A stretch of 64,000 bases of DNA from Candidatus Cryosericum septentrionale (GCF_003570995.1 NZ_QXIY01000001.1:47367-111366); one strand, 5' to 3'. Counted from the first letter of the stretch, positions 46,168 to 56,430 are shown. Numbers and translations: made by a program. The notes: generated by a model from the sequence alone, not told the origin.

Positions 46168-46323
46168 ATCGAAGAAGTCGTCACCGGATGTGATCGCTAC
46201 GGTGTCGCAGGCGATGAGATCCACAGTGTGACTTTCCCTCGATGCGCGGGAGACCGTGGGTCTGGAGGTTGACGAAGTGCCAAGCTTTCCTGGAATGCCC
46301 CAGTTGGGACATGTCACTTCCGG

Positions 46324-47604
46324 TCACTTCCCGCGCAGCTGCTCCACGACCTGCCGCGCCTCGTCTTCTCGATGCGCCTTGGCTGCAGTTGCCAGAAAAT
46401 CGGAAAACATACCGTTCAAGGTGGTCTGTAGAAGATCACCAAGCTGCCGACTGGCTTCCGTCGTCGTGTGCAGAACGACCTTAAACCCTGGCAGCACTGC
46501 CCTGGCAGAGACGTCTCCCGCCGTGTCAAGAAAGTCCTGCATAGTGCCGCAGATCTTGCCGACTTCATCTTGAGCTGGCCGCACAGCGGTTGTCAGGATC
46601 CCCGTTAGGAGACCCATGAACTTGAAGTTACTGTCCAACTGACTTGAAAAGTCGGCACTCGCCGGGTCGAGCATCGCAGTGTAGACATAGCCCTTCGTTG
46701 CTGCTTCTACTGCACTGAGGCAATGAGCGGATGCATCGTTTGCAGAACGGCTCATGTGCTCGAGAGCGGCCGTCAGGTCTTGGCCCAGGTAACCGCGGAC
46801 AAGGCCATCTCTGATCGTCTTTGCCGACATGTCTTCCAGCAGGACAGCTGTCTCGAACTCCTCGAGCCACGAATCGCGTAGGGAATCCGCGAGAACCAGA
46901 GTCAGGATGACAAGACCCAGGAGGACCCCGATGAATGCAAATCCCGCAGTCAGGAGATTGACGCCACCTGTCTCAAGAGCAAGCACATTGCTCGATCGGT
47001 AGGCGAGCACCCAGGCTATCGTAGTTGCCACCATGATCACACAGCATAGCCATTTCCATAACCCCCCCTCAAGGAAGCCCCACAGGTTGATGCTCTGCTC
47101 TCCCAGAGTGGCACGCCGGTATGAGCGAATGGTCCATGTGACACAGTAGTAGAGGGCGGCCCAGAACGCCCAGTAGAAAACAGAAGGGGTCCATTGGGGC
47201 TCAGTATTCATGCCCGTGACAAACCAGAGACACACGCAAATGAGAAGCACCATGGACAGTCCCCACCCACGAACGTGGTCCTGCGCAGCGCTGAGTGGGG
47301 CGACTGAGTGGATGTGTTTCGATTCGTGGAGAGCACGGTAGGCAGCGGAGACTGGCCCTGTCAACAGCGAAAAAAGCACGATCACGCCCGCGTACAGTTC
47401 CAACGATGTCACTACGAGAAGGTCGGAGCGAAATTGCAGGTCTACCACCAAACGTGGGACGAGCTGAAGCACGCGAGAGAAGCAGAGCGCCGTGAACGCC
47501 AGAACCGTCCATGCCTGAAATCCGGAAGAAGTGCGTCTGTTCAGACGTCGGTCGTTCAGATTCCGTACGTACTGAATCCAATCTGCCTTCTCAGTATCCG
47601 GCAA
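46324..47604 (-). CDS. Hypothetical multi-pass membrane protein
   Basis: 426 residues from a TTG with GGAGG 7 bases upstream (a GTG 18 bases earlier lacks one). Five or six hydrophobic segments lie in the first 245 residues, followed by a long helical cytoplasmic tail (SWLEEFETAVLLEDMSAKT to the end) with no recognised domain. It is divergent from the HEPN/cyclase cassette. A membrane-effector role in that cassette is possible but unsupported. Confidence 0.65.
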   Translation of the reverse strand: MPDTEKADWIQYVRNLNDRRLNRRTSSGFQAWTVLAFTALCFSRVLQLVPRLVVDLQFRSDLLVVTSLELYAGVIVLFSLLTGPVSAAYRALHESKHIHSVAPLSAAQDHVRGWGLSMVLLICVCLWFVTGMNTEPQWTPSVFYWAFWAALYYCVTWTIRSYRRATLGEQSINLWGFLEGGLWKWLCCVIMVATTIAWVLAYRSSNVLALETGGVNLLTAGFAFIGVLLGLVILTLVLADSLRDSWLEEFETAVLLEDMSAKTIRDGLVRGYLGQDLTAALEHMSRSANDASAHCLSAVEAATKGYVYTAMLDPASADFSSQLDSNFKFMGLLTGILTTAVRPAQDEVGKICGTMQDFLDTAGDVSARAVLPGFKVVLHTTTEASRQLGDLLQTTLNGMFSDFLATAAKAHREDEARQVVEQLRGK

Positions 47605-48177
47605 TGTATGCCTCCGACTCACGGACAGTCCGTAGGGATGGTTCGAGAAGTGCCGTCCCCTCCCTCAAACGTGTTCTGCCAACTGCAGTTCCCGTGCTTT
47701 CCAAGCGCTCCGACACACTGGATCTGTGCGCGAGGCCCTCCTCCTCCTCATATTTTACCTTCAATTCCAATTGGTTTCAACGCCCGAGGACCATTGGGCG
47801 CAGGCGGCACCGATGGGCATAGGAGAAGCGTGAAGAAGCCGAAGCATTACGCAACCGGTGAGGGGCGGGGTCGTCTTCGGGTTGTTCCCGTCGTCTATCA
47901 CACCCTCGCCCGTTGCCAAAGAGATGACTCTCTGGTCTCCAGCTGACGGGACAACAAGCGGCACCGACTTCCCCCACTCATCCAAAAAGAGAGGAAGAGA
48001 ATTGGCGGTCTCAGGAGTACCACTGCAGAGAATTGCCGCCACACACTCCCGATTGTCGAAGCTCGCTCCGAAACGGATGCAAAGGCTCGCACAATAGCCA
48101 CCTAGTTTGCTTGACAAAGCACGAGGGCATCGTACCATGGTTGTTGAAGGCGTGACAATGCTTGAAGGAGGGTCTTG
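47605..48177. other. Gap between divergent genes
   Basis: About 570 bases. A minus-strand frame (47761 to about 48100) has reasonable codon use, with SLPLFLDEWGKSVPLVVPS, but no ribosome binding site and no family; it may be a gene fragment. TTGACA at 48112 lies upstream of the next small gene, but its -10 is weak. Confidence 0.45.
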
Positions 48178-48309
48178 ATGGACTTCAAGGACGAGATTCA
48201 CAGGTTTGGGGCAGGGGCGGTCCAGCTACGTACGCGACCGCGTACTGCCGGACAACTTGAGGCTGCGGTGCAGACGTACGAGGCGAAAACCACAGAACAG
48301 CGGCCATGA
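48178..48309 (+). CDS. Small protein leading the HEPN/cyclase cassette
   Basis: 43 residues (MDFKDEIHRFGAGAVQL and onwards). GGAGGG lies 6 bases before the ATG. Its stop overlaps the next ATG by 4 bases. It is either a leader peptide that couples translation or a tiny functional subunit. No family. Confidence 0.55.
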   Translation: MDFKDEIHRFGAGAVQLRTRPRTAGQLEAAVQTYEAKTTEQRP

Positions 48310-49658
48310 CTGGGAATACTGACAGCAAGGAGGGCCTTCCGGACGGAATCGGCGATTTTGGTTTCGTTGGTTCTGCAGACCTGAGGACAAGCCTGCAGAG
48401 CGACTACGCGGAACTCGAGAAGGCCCTTCAAGGGGAGCTGTGGAAATCGGCTTGTGTGCTTGCTGGCAGCATTGCGGAGGCAGCCCTACTTGATTACATA
48501 GACATTCTTGGTCACTGCTCAGCAACGCAAGAGGATCTCGCGCGCGAGATGTTGCCAGGCCTTATCAATGCGGCTGTTGGTATCGATGTGCTCACAGCAT
48601 CGCAACCTCAAGCAGTCGCTTGGAGTCTCACGGATTTGACTCAGGCAGGCAGAGACGCACTCAGGTCCGACAGTGATTATGCTCTCAGAACGGTCTACTT
48701 GATGTCCTCAGCCGTCAAGGATTTTCGTAATCTCATCCATCCTGGACGAGAGCTTCGCCTGAGAGAGAAAGCCGACAGGAACATTGCGATGGCGGCCCGA
48801 GCCTTTGTCGATCGACTGATACTGGAATTGGGAAGGGAGTCCAGGAGACGCTTTCCATACTCGGCAGAAGACGTAATCAATAAGGTCCAGTGCGATGAAG
48901 GCGCACGGACTGTTCTGTTGGACATTGTACGTAAGACGCGCCCGTCTGAGATCAGCCGTCTGCTGGTGGACTTGGCGCCCAAGGCCTATCTGGATTCTCT
49001 GAGTCTTCTACTGAACGCTCCTGGACCGGTCCAGGACCAAGACGACCTTGACTTCTTCAACAAGACACCGGATGACGTCAATGTCGCGGATGCCAAGAGT
49101 CTGTGCAAGTGGGTAACGCAAGCCTATTGTCTGGCTTTCGATTCTGCCAGTACGGACCAGAAGAGGGCCGCGCTTCACGCTATTGCCTCGCTGCTCGTGA
49201 AGAGGTCATCGTCGGAGGTAACCAACATAGAGCTTCACCTTCTTCGCATGCCCACTCTGCAATATGCTTCGACCGAAGACCAACTGCTCATTGTTGGTGA
49301 TGTCCTAGACCGTATCCAGGTCTATCCTTCCGGCAAACGGTTCATCGAATCCGGTGGGGGAATTGGGGCATTCCTGACTCCGGAGCAGTCAGCGGGACTC
49401 GCGGAGACTCTGCTGGGCAAAGGATGGCCGCTTTGGGGACCGCAAAGCACTGGGAAAGAGGCGAAAGACTTCCTGAGGCGGGAGTACTCCATCATGCCTG
49501 CCGACAGCGCAAGATCTGTCTCTGCCGTCGCAGACCGCCTTCGCCGAAAACTCGGCACTGTCAAGGGGTCCGAGGATAGAGCCAAGAGCATTCAGGAACT
49601 GCTAGATTACTGGGACCGGGGGTCTCCGCCCCCTGATGGAGTTTCGCACTCATCCTAG
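48306..49658 (+). CDS. HEPN-like protein of the cyclase cassette
   Basis: 450 residues. The N-terminal 175 residues look like a HEPN/DUF4145-type four-helix domain: LWKSACVLAGSIAEAALLDYI, and a D-F-R-N-L-I-H-P-G-R motif resembling the HEPN RxxxH active site. The C-terminal part is helical with SAVADRLRRKL and no known match. It has no ribosome binding site of its own and depends on coupling to the 43-residue ORF. It overlaps the cyclase-like frame region at its end. HEPN domains are often RNases in defence systems. Confidence 0.62.
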   Translation: MTGNTDSKEGLPDGIGDFGFVGSADLRTSLQSDYAELEKALQGELWKSACVLAGSIAEAALLDYIDILGHCSATQEDLAREMLPGLINAAVGIDVLTASQPQAVAWSLTDLTQAGRDALRSDSDYALRTVYLMSSAVKDFRNLIHPGRELRLREKADRNIAMAARAFVDRLILELGRESRRRFPYSAEDVINKVQCDEGARTVLLDIVRKTRPSEISRLLVDLAPKAYLDSLSLLLNAPGPVQDQDDLDFFNKTPDDVNVADAKSLCKWVTQAYCLAFDSASTDQKRAALHAIASLLVKRSSSEVTNIELHLLRMPTLQYASTEDQLLIVGDVLDRIQVYPSGKRFIESGGGIGAFLTPEQSAGLAETLLGKGWPLWGPQSTGKEAKDFLRREYSIMPADSARSVSAVADRLRRKLGTVKGSEDRAKSIQELLDYWDRGSPPPDGVSHSS

Positions 49659-49695
49659 CGTTCCATACATCGATGTACATTGGAGGGGGAGAGAC

Positions 49696-50643
49696 TTGAC
49701 TAAGATGGTTCACGTCACATACGAGGACATCAGGAAGATTCTGAAGGCCCATGACAAAGAAATCTCCATCGGCCCCCCCGACAGCGAGCTCGAGTACAAT
49801 GAGCTGAAGACGGCTCTGGAAGCCGTGGTTAAGCCTAACGATCAGACCCCAGTGGCCGTACTTGGCATCGATGTGTACAGGTACAGTCAACAAGCCGACT
49901 CCCTCCGGCAGTCACTAGTGCCGTTTGTGCTACGAATGCTGTACCAGACGACATGGGCAAAGTGCTGCAAAGAATCGCAGTATCTGTTTCAGAAATACAC
50001 TGCCAGCGACTATAACGAACACTTCATCGATACCGGGGACGGCGGTTACCTGCTCTTTGACACCCCAATACATGCTTTGATCTTTGCAATCAACTTCGAG
50101 ATCATGCTCAGGCTCTTCAACTCATTCTGGTGGTACCCGGGCCTGCGGACTGTCCTGGGGGAGGAAATCAGTCTGCGATATGCCGTGACCTATGGCGGTG
50201 TGTTCTCCTTTGGGACCAATTTTTACGGACCGAGCATCATAACCAATGCGAGGATGCTCGGGAAGGACCATCTCAACAGGTTCCTGATTGACCAGTACAC
50301 GTTCGGTTGGTTCGTCAAGTCTATCAGAGGTATTGAGAATATACCGTGTGTTGGACTGCAGGATCTGAAGAATCTTCCGGAATTTGGCGAGTACGACCCA
50401 TCCCTGATGGACAAGGAGAGCTCCGCGTTCTTCCAGAAAGAAGGCACGGCGGAAGCTAAGTCGCATTGGAAAGACATCGATGTCCTGAAGCTCGGAGACA
50501 TCACGGTCAAGGCCCAGACTATGTGTGTCTATGGTTTGCACATTCACTACGTGTCCACACTAGTCGCTCACAATGACAGGAAGAAAAGGAAGATACCGGT
50601 CACCATCACACTTGGGAACCTGAATACCTCAGGGATTGAATAG
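49696..50643 (+). CDS. Class III nucleotide cyclase-like protein (Pycsar-type candidate)
   Basis: 315 residues from TTG with GGAGGGGGAG upstream; a longer frame from ATG 49636 lacks a ribosome binding site. The class III cyclase core is visible: metal-binding D59 in VLGIDVYRYS, the second D115 in T-G-D-G-G-Y-LLF, and YGPSIITNARML near residues 178-188, equivalent to the YGxxVNxAAR motif. The canonical catalytic Asn position appears to be Ile, with N184 two residues on, so activity must be tested. Stand-alone cyclases like this in defence islands make cCMP or cUMP in Pycsar systems. The downstream one-TM gene would be the effector (inference). Confidence 0.62.
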   Translation: MTKMVHVTYEDIRKILKAHDKEISIGPPDSELEYNELKTALEAVVKPNDQTPVAVLGIDVYRYSQQADSLRQSLVPFVLRMLYQTTWAKCCKESQYLFQKYTASDYNEHFIDTGDGGYLLFDTPIHALIFAINFEIMLRLFNSFWWYPGLRTVLGEEISLRYAVTYGGVFSFGTNFYGPSIITNARMLGKDHLNRFLIDQYTFGWFVKSIRGIENIPCVGLQDLKNLPEFGEYDPSLMDKESSAFFQKEGTAEAKSHWKDIDVLKLGDITVKAQTMCVYGLHIHYVSTLVAHNDRKKRKIPVTITLGNLNTSGIE

Positions 50644-50948
50644 TGGGTGGCACTGATGCCGACGTGAAAGGCGACTCGCTCGACGAGCTCTACGAAGTTG
50701 AATCCTAGCCAACGTGGACTGTGGATAACAGGCGTTGCTGGTGTGGCTCATGTTATTGGCGGAATCACGCGTGTGGGCAGGGGCTGAGCACAAGGGACCG
50801 ATAGGATGTCTGCCCACGTCAGCGTCACAAACAGGAGCGCACCGGCGCGAGAATTGGAGAGGCCGAGGAAAAACGACTTCGGCGTGATGGACACACGAGC
50901 GTGCTGGCCGATTGCAGCTGAGACAACCGATAGGAGGAGGCCCAGGAC
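50644..50948. other. Gap between the cyclase-like gene and the one-TM gene
   Basis: 305 bases with no gene that I can support. A 21-codon frame starting at GTG 50643 overlaps the cyclase stop, but it is too short to call. Confidence 0.45.
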
Positions 50949-51497
50949 ATGAAGCTAGATTCACTTGCAGCATTGTTGAGGGAGTATCAGGGCATCCTGG
51001 GAGCGCTCTTGGGAGTCCTGCTTACCCTGATTGCGACGTCACTACTGCGATTCGCAGGGAAGACGTCATGCCACACGACGAAATGGAGTCTGCACATGTC
51101 CCAGCCCGGCGGAGATGCGAAGACCATAGAACAGGCGGATATGCTAGGATATGCACTGGAGGTCGATTTGTTCAACCCATCCGATGTTCCGCGCGGACTG
51201 CGCAGTTTCGCGGTCACTATCGAGGCAAGTAGAGGAGACGCCGTGGCTACCGAGCAGCCCTATGATAGCGAGACGCGGCACGAAATCGCTGAAGGCTGGT
51301 CATTCACGGAATGTGACCCAGTCCGAATTGTTAATCTGAGTCCTCACTCATTCCGACCACTCAGTCTTGAGGGCTCAGTCTTACGAAAAAAACACCCCTC
51401 GCTCTTCAAACCCGGTAGCTACGTGGTCACCCTGACAGCTGCTGGCCCACGGGGGCGCAAAGCCAAATGGGTTGTGGCCCGAGTAACCTTCGACTAG
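50949..51497 (+). CDS. One-TM protein with beta-rich domain
   Basis: 182 residues. GGAGGAGG lies 8 bases or so before the ATG. One N-terminal membrane helix (LGALLGVLLTLIATSLL, about residues 17-35) is followed by a beta-rich domain with YALEVDLFNPSDVPRGL and SYVVTLTAAGPRG, immunoglobulin-like in rhythm. It could be a membrane effector of the neighbouring cyclase, but no cyclic-nucleotide motif is visible and it does not resemble the usual DUF5706 effector. Confidence 0.6.
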   Translation: MKLDSLAALLREYQGILGALLGVLLTLIATSLLRFAGKTSCHTTKWSLHMSQPGGDAKTIEQADMLGYALEVDLFNPSDVPRGLRSFAVTIEASRGDAVATEQPYDSETRHEIAEGWSFTECDPVRIVNLSPHSFRPLSLEGSVLRKKHPSLFKPGSYVVTLTAAGPRGRKAKWVVARVTFD

Positions 51498-51896
51498 TCG
51501 CGGAACACCCGCGAGTAATCGGGTGGGGTTCTCCAACCGCTCTGTGAGCCATCATAGGCCCATACCCGGAACTCACTTCCCCCAAATGGGCCTCTATTCT
51601 GATATCATACGGTGCTATGTACGGTTATGCATCCTAGATTGCAGCAGAAGGGCTCTGTTGAGGTCACGCGGGGTCGCTAAAGCTGGCAGAGATTCAGAGC
51701 AGATCCCTCCCATGCTTGACGGAGAGAGATACCACCAGGACAGTGTCGCTTGCAGTCATGGACAGCGAAGTGCAGCCAAAGGGCCTTCTCGTCACAGTGC
51801 AAGCAGTATTCGTGGCTCTGCTTCTGCGTAAGCTCGATCAAAGTCGCATGCGATGCTCGAACCAGCCTTAGCCACTCCGATATCTTGCGCAGAGCG
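51498..51896. other. Gap downstream of the restriction gene
   Basis: About 400 bases. It holds one of the two 33-base direct repeats (51638-51670). A minus-strand frame immediately past the res stop (LRKISEWLRLVRASHATLIEL, then YCLHCDEKALWLHFAVHDC) reads like coding sequence but has no start; it may be a remnant. Confidence 0.45.
51638..51670 (+). repeat. Direct repeat flanking the type III restriction locus, left copy
   Basis: 33 bases, 29 identical to 56936-56968 in the same orientation, with the shared ends GCAGCAGA and TTGAGGTCACGCG. The two copies bracket mod and res. Confidence 0.75.
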
Positions 51897-54497
51897 TCAC
51901 CCTGCTGGTTCTGTCTGGTCCAAAGCGGACTCAAGGCTTGCCTTGAATCGGTTCTCATCCTGACTGTTGTAGAATGGGAGGCCAATCAGACGATAGTACT
52001 TGTCTCCCAAGATGAGTCTTTCGCCTTTGAACCTCTTGGCGATCTCCTCCAGGAAGGTCTCCTTCCAGCTGTCGTGTTCGATGAGATGTGCTCCTTTGGG
52101 TTCGATGAACAGTTGGTACCCCAGCAAATCACCATCTTTCTTGCGCAGGAAGAGAACGAAGTCGGGTTGGAAAGCTTGCCCATCAGAGAAGTTGTAGATG
52201 GAGAAGTGCCCTTCGTTACGCACAAGGTAGATTTCATCGTATCGTGTTCCCAGTTTCTGCATTTCTCCATCGAGAACGTGCACGAGGCTCTTCTCTTCGC
52301 TTGTTCCGAAAATGGTGTTGAAGGCGAACCAGTCTTTGGAAGACACGAAGTGATCAAAGTCTTGGTCTTCAGCAGCACGTAGATTGCTAGGAGTGAACTT
52401 AAGAGTCTTGTTCTTGAAGACTTCTTTGACCCCTGCGGGGTGAAACTCCTCCGTTCCTTGGTAATCCGTGACCTGTTGGCGGATTTTGGCTTCGAGTTGC
52501 ATTAGCAGACCTTGCACGGCCGACAATTTCTCGATGCGATTCTCCTCGAGCCCATCGAGGTTTCCGCTGAAGGTGATCTGTAGTCCGCCGAGGTAGTCCT
52601 CAGACGCCACAAAATCCTGCATCGAAGCGAGATTCGGGAAAAGACGCTTGAGAGAAACGAAAGTAAAGAATGGGTTGCGCGCTAGAGCGGATTGCACAAT
52701 GTTGCACTCGATTTCCTTGACTCGAATATCGCGGCGCGCTTCTTCACTGGACACTGTTCCGTTTCTGTCGTTGTCCAGCGCAACGGTTGAGCCTCCATGG
52801 CCCGTGGCAATATGGTGGACGTAGTTGCGGCGCTTCACGCCCAGGTCAGAAAGCGATTGTACGTCGTGGAAGTCACTAGGGCGGCGGAGGTTGAACCAAA
52901 CGACGCCATGTTGGTAGAAATCGGTTCTCTTGAATAGCTCTTTGAGTCTGAGCTCACGAGTGACCTCTTGTTGATCCATCATGCCCTGGTCAACAAGTGC
53001 GGACTGGATTTCAGCAACGTAGCGCGAGTCATTGATACTGTGATAGTCCAATTCTTCTAGCACGCGCAGTTCATGGTTCAAATCGCGGTCGAATTTGCGG
53101 CGGAAGAGATCATCGTTCCCGGGGAGGGCGAACGGAAAGTAGCGTGCCCCACGCCCGATGAGTTGTGCCTCGGACATCGTTGTTGCGCCGATCCTGTTAT
53201 GTCCTGAATCGCGCACTTCGTAGCACCGGACGATATCGAACAAGTTCAGGACATCCCAGCCTTCGTTCAGTTTCTGCACGGCGAAGATGGCACGGGTGCG
53301 GTTGGTCTTGTCTTCGAGGGTGTTGAGCCGAATTTGGTCTCTCTGTGTTTCAATGTCATTGTTGACTGACAGGCAGTAATCAGGCTGAAACTCCCGCTTC
53401 AGTCGTTTGGCAAGTTGTGCAGCCGTAATATCTTGAGCGTCGAAGAAAGCAAACGCGCGGCGAATCAGTGGGATGTCCGACGCACGGCGCAGGGCGGTGA
53501 TGTCCTTGGCTGAAAGGTTCTCGATGATTCGGTGAAAGTTGGCTTTGTTCTGGCGCGATTGTTCAACGGTATGCTGGGCCTTGAACAGAATGACGGGTTT
53601 GAGGTTGATGCGGTATTTGGCCGCTACCTCCTGTTTGTACTGGCTGAGGATCAAGGCCTGCAGAATGCGCCCGTCCTGCTGTAGATCAGAGTGAATAATA
53701 ACAACGTCTTTCGAGTAGCGCTCGTTGCGGAACTGGCGCAGGTCGTAACGGATGATGACCTTGTTGCGATATTTGTCCACCATCGCGCGCGTTTCGTAAT
53801 CATGTGTAGCAGTGAATTCCAGCAGCAGATTATCTTCATTTTGAGTGAATATGTCCTCGACGGTGTTTTCCCAACTCTCGAACATCTCCATCTCGGATTT
53901 GGTCTTGACGTTAATGTGATGCGCTTCGTCCGCAATCAACACGACTTTGTGTTTGCGGAAGTCCTCGTAAGTAATGGCATTCTCTCTCTCAGTGGTCAGA
54001 TCGGAGTGGAGCTTCTGGATCGTCGTGAAGCAAATGTTGATATCCCCAGGATTGACACCTTCGAAGTTTCCGACGGGCGAAACGCTCACGCGGCGATTGT
54101 CGACATGGATTTCCCGATTGAACAGGTACTTGATTGAGGCAGGGTTGAGGAAGTTATCTTTGGTCTTTTCGATGATGTTGGTGGAGTTGACGAAAAACAG
54201 GAAATCGCGGTAGCCCTGCTCATAGAGGTACAAAATCAGCCCTGCCATGATGAGCGTCTTGCCGCTCCCCGTAGCCATGTTGAACAGCAAGTGGAGGGGA
54301 TATTTCTTGTTAGGGAAGTCGTTCTTGTAGGAGTAAAAAAAGCGTGCAAAGGCTTCTACTTGATATGGGCGTAGTTCGTATTTTGGGTTCAGGTTCTGCC
54401 CGACGCAATCAGGGACTTCCTTCTTGAGAAAGCCCATACTTGAGACGGAGTCGAGTTGTTCATAGAGAAATTGCTTAGGCGTCGTATGCGTTTCCAT
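51897..54497 (-). CDS. res: Type III restriction enzyme, Res subunit
   Basis: 866 residues. Superfamily 2 helicase motifs: I NMATGSGK80T, II LIADEAHHI, III EFTATHDYE and VI IGRGARYFPF. The C-terminal nuclease is of PD-(D/E)xK type: QPD779FVLF followed by LFIE799PK801G. It cleaves DNA after translocation when two unmodified sites are met. It starts 23 bases inside the end of mod, a normal layout. The chain is full length for type III Res proteins of this group. Confidence 0.95.
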   Translation of the reverse strand: METHTTPKQFLYEQLDSVSSMGFLKKEVPDCVGQNLNPKYELRPYQVEAFARFFYSYKNDFPNKKYPLHLLFNMATGSGKTLIMAGLILYLYEQGYRDFLFFVNSTNIIEKTKDNFLNPASIKYLFNREIHVDNRRVSVSPVGNFEGVNPGDINICFTTIQKLHSDLTTERENAITYEDFRKHKVVLIADEAHHINVKTKSEMEMFESWENTVEDIFTQNEDNLLLEFTATHDYETRAMVDKYRNKVIIRYDLRQFRNERYSKDVVIIHSDLQQDGRILQALILSQYKQEVAAKYRINLKPVILFKAQHTVEQSRQNKANFHRIIENLSAKDITALRRASDIPLIRRAFAFFDAQDITAAQLAKRLKREFQPDYCLSVNNDIETQRDQIRLNTLEDKTNRTRAIFAVQKLNEGWDVLNLFDIVRCYEVRDSGHNRIGATTMSEAQLIGRGARYFPFALPGNDDLFRRKFDRDLNHELRVLEELDYHSINDSRYVAEIQSALVDQGMMDQQEVTRELRLKELFKRTDFYQHGVVWFNLRRPSDFHDVQSLSDLGVKRRNYVHHIATGHGGSTVALDNDRNGTVSSEEARRDIRVKEIECNIVQSALARNPFFTFVSLKRLFPNLASMQDFVASEDYLGGLQITFSGNLDGLEENRIEKLSAVQGLLMQLEAKIRQQVTDYQGTEEFHPAGVKEVFKNKTLKFTPSNLRAAEDQDFDHFVSSKDWFAFNTIFGTSEEKSLVHVLDGEMQKLGTRYDEIYLVRNEGHFSIYNFSDGQAFQPDFVLFLRKKDGDLLGYQLFIEPKGAHLIEHDSWKETFLEEIAKRFKGERLILGDKYYRLIGLPFYNSQDENRFKASLESALDQTEPAG

Positions 54498-56430
54498 AGA
54501 ATGCCTTGTTCAGTGCTTTGTCTTCCTTGCTCACCTTGAATTGTGCGTCGTCAATCTCCGAGAGGTTGACGTAGAGCTGGTTCTTGTCGAGAAGTTCTGC
54601 CAGCAGGTGCTTCTGCTTCTCAAGTCCTTTCGGCTCTTTGCCAATTGCCTCAAAATCCCTGAGGGCATCTTCAGGCATTGCCGAATTGACATACCAGTTC
54701 AAGAATGAACCTTCCGCCATATCTTGCCAGATTTCCAGCAGTTCTTTGCTGGTCTTGGCGGTCTGAATACGTTCCATGAAAGCCTCGTTGTACTTCATCA
54801 ATTCACAGTAGATGAAGTCGCAGTCTTGTCCTACAGCCGCCTTTCCTACTCTATTAACGGTGACATCACTTACATAGTCCATTTGCTCGCACAGAATGAA
54901 CTGCCTGTTGCCCCCGTCTTCTCTGTTCAATTCTACTACTGCGTGAGCGGTCGTTCCTGATCCAGCAAAGAAATCCAGAACAGTATCATTCCCCCCGCGT
55001 TCAGTGAGAATGTCGATCGTATCTTTCACGGCATAGAGCGATTTAGGGTAACTGAAGACCTTCTCGCCGTTGAACATCCCCTTTAGCAGCATTGTGCCAT
55101 TTGCTGACGCATCGTATTTTGAGTCAGTCCAAATCGTTTTGGGTTTTCTGCCCTCTTTTACCCTGTCTTTCATATACACAACCCACTTGCCAGTGGATTT
55201 CCTGCACACCATGTCCCCCCTTTCCACTGCTTTCAAGAACGAGGGTCTGGTCTGTCTCCAGACTCGCCTTTTTCCAAGCTTGTCGATAGGCAGAATCTCG
55301 ACAGATCCTTCATTCTTCTCCAACGAGAAGGCTTGCTTCTTCTCGTTGTAGTAAACAGGATAGTAAGAGTTCGGTCTTTCTTCGGGAGTCGAGGTGCCTC
55401 CGCTTCTTCTAAACGGCAATAGGCGATAGTCGCCCGACTCATCCTTCTTGTCAAACTCCAGTTCTTGTTCCTTTGTCAGCTTTATGTAATTCACCGAGAC
55501 GCTGTCGATATCTTTCGCATAGAACAGCGCATATTCGTGACATGTGGCGAAGTGCGTATTTGTTGTTCGTCCTCGCGGATTGCTTTGAATGACGATGGTC
55601 CCCAAGTAGTTCTCTCTATCGAATACTTCATCACACAGCAATTTCAGGTGGGCGTATTCATTGTCATCTATCGTAGCAACCAGAACTCCATCCTCCCTCA
55701 GCAAATCCTTCGCGACTTCTAGACGGTTCTTCATGAATGTAAGCCATGTCGAGTGGTTGAAGTTGTTGTTATACCCAAAGGTGTTGCTGTCTCCTGGGGT
55801 GTTATAGGGCGGGTCCGCATAGATCAACTTGACCTGTCCACGAAACTGCTGTGTCAGCGTGTGCACAGCCAGCAGGTTGTTCCCCTTGATTATCAAGTTG
55901 TCGCGAATCACGCCACCTTTATCGCGCTTGAAGTCAGTCACGGGTTCTGTGCCGTTCGCGGCGTGGCGCGCAAAGTTGGTCAGTACTTTGGGAGCGAGCA
56001 GGCGGTTGATTTCGTCCTGGGCCAGCACTTCGTTGAAGAAGATCTCTTTGCGCGTCTCTTCCTCCTTCGTCTGTCCACCCTCCAAGACCGTGTCTTTGTA
56101 GGGCCACACTAGCGCAACCTCGCCGCGCTCGCTCAGGAATCTGCCGCCAACTGTCAAACCAATGCGGTTCTTAAAACGCGTGTACGAGTTGTCCAGGAAG
56201 TCCTTCTGGGAGATGTAGTCAATGAAGGTATTGAGGTTGAAAACCCGGTGCCCGTCAATGTCATCAAAGAACGTGGCTTCCAGGTCAGCGTTCGCCAGCA
56301 ACAGCCGCATTAGGTCATGGTCCATCTTCCAGGCGGAGTCCTGCACGGCGGCAAGGACGAGTTCGCCGTCATCATCCACAAAGCGCGGGTCGGTCTTGAG
56401 CAAATCGATTAGTGTCGGGTACAGTTTCAT
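54475..56430 (-). CDS. mod: Type III DNA methyltransferase, Mod subunit
   Basis: 651 residues. Motif IV D206-P-P-Y (YADPPYNTPGD) precedes motif I DFFAGSGTT (D486), the beta-class order of N6-adenine/N4-cytosine methyltransferases. A DNA-recognition region of about 270 residues lies between them. It both protects host DNA and gives sequence specificity to Res. AGGAGA is 6 bases before the ATG. An upstream hairpin (9-bp stem, 56456-56477) lies in the leader and could affect expression. Confidence 0.95.
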   Translation of the reverse strand: MKLYPTLIDLLKTDPRFVDDDGELVLAAVQDSAWKMDHDLMRLLLANADLEATFFDDIDGHRVFNLNTFIDYISQKDFLDNSYTRFKNRIGLTVGGRFLSERGEVALVWPYKDTVLEGGQTKEEETRKEIFFNEVLAQDEINRLLAPKVLTNFARHAANGTEPVTDFKRDKGGVIRDNLIIKGNNLLAVHTLTQQFRGQVKLIYADPPYNTPGDSNTFGYNNNFNHSTWLTFMKNRLEVAKDLLREDGVLVATIDDNEYAHLKLLCDEVFDRENYLGTIVIQSNPRGRTTNTHFATCHEYALFYAKDIDSVSVNYIKLTKEQELEFDKKDESGDYRLLPFRRSGGTSTPEERPNSYYPVYYNEKKQAFSLEKNEGSVEILPIDKLGKRRVWRQTRPSFLKAVERGDMVCRKSTGKWVVYMKDRVKEGRKPKTIWTDSKYDASANGTMLLKGMFNGEKVFSYPKSLYAVKDTIDILTERGGNDTVLDFFAGSGTTAHAVVELNREDGGNRQFILCEQMDYVSDVTVNRVGKAAVGQDCDFIYCELMKYNEAFMERIQTAKTSKELLEIWQDMAEGSFLNWYVNSAMPEDALRDFEAIGKEPKGLEKQKHLLAELLDKNQLYVNLSEIDDAQFKVSKEDKALNKAFYGNAYDA

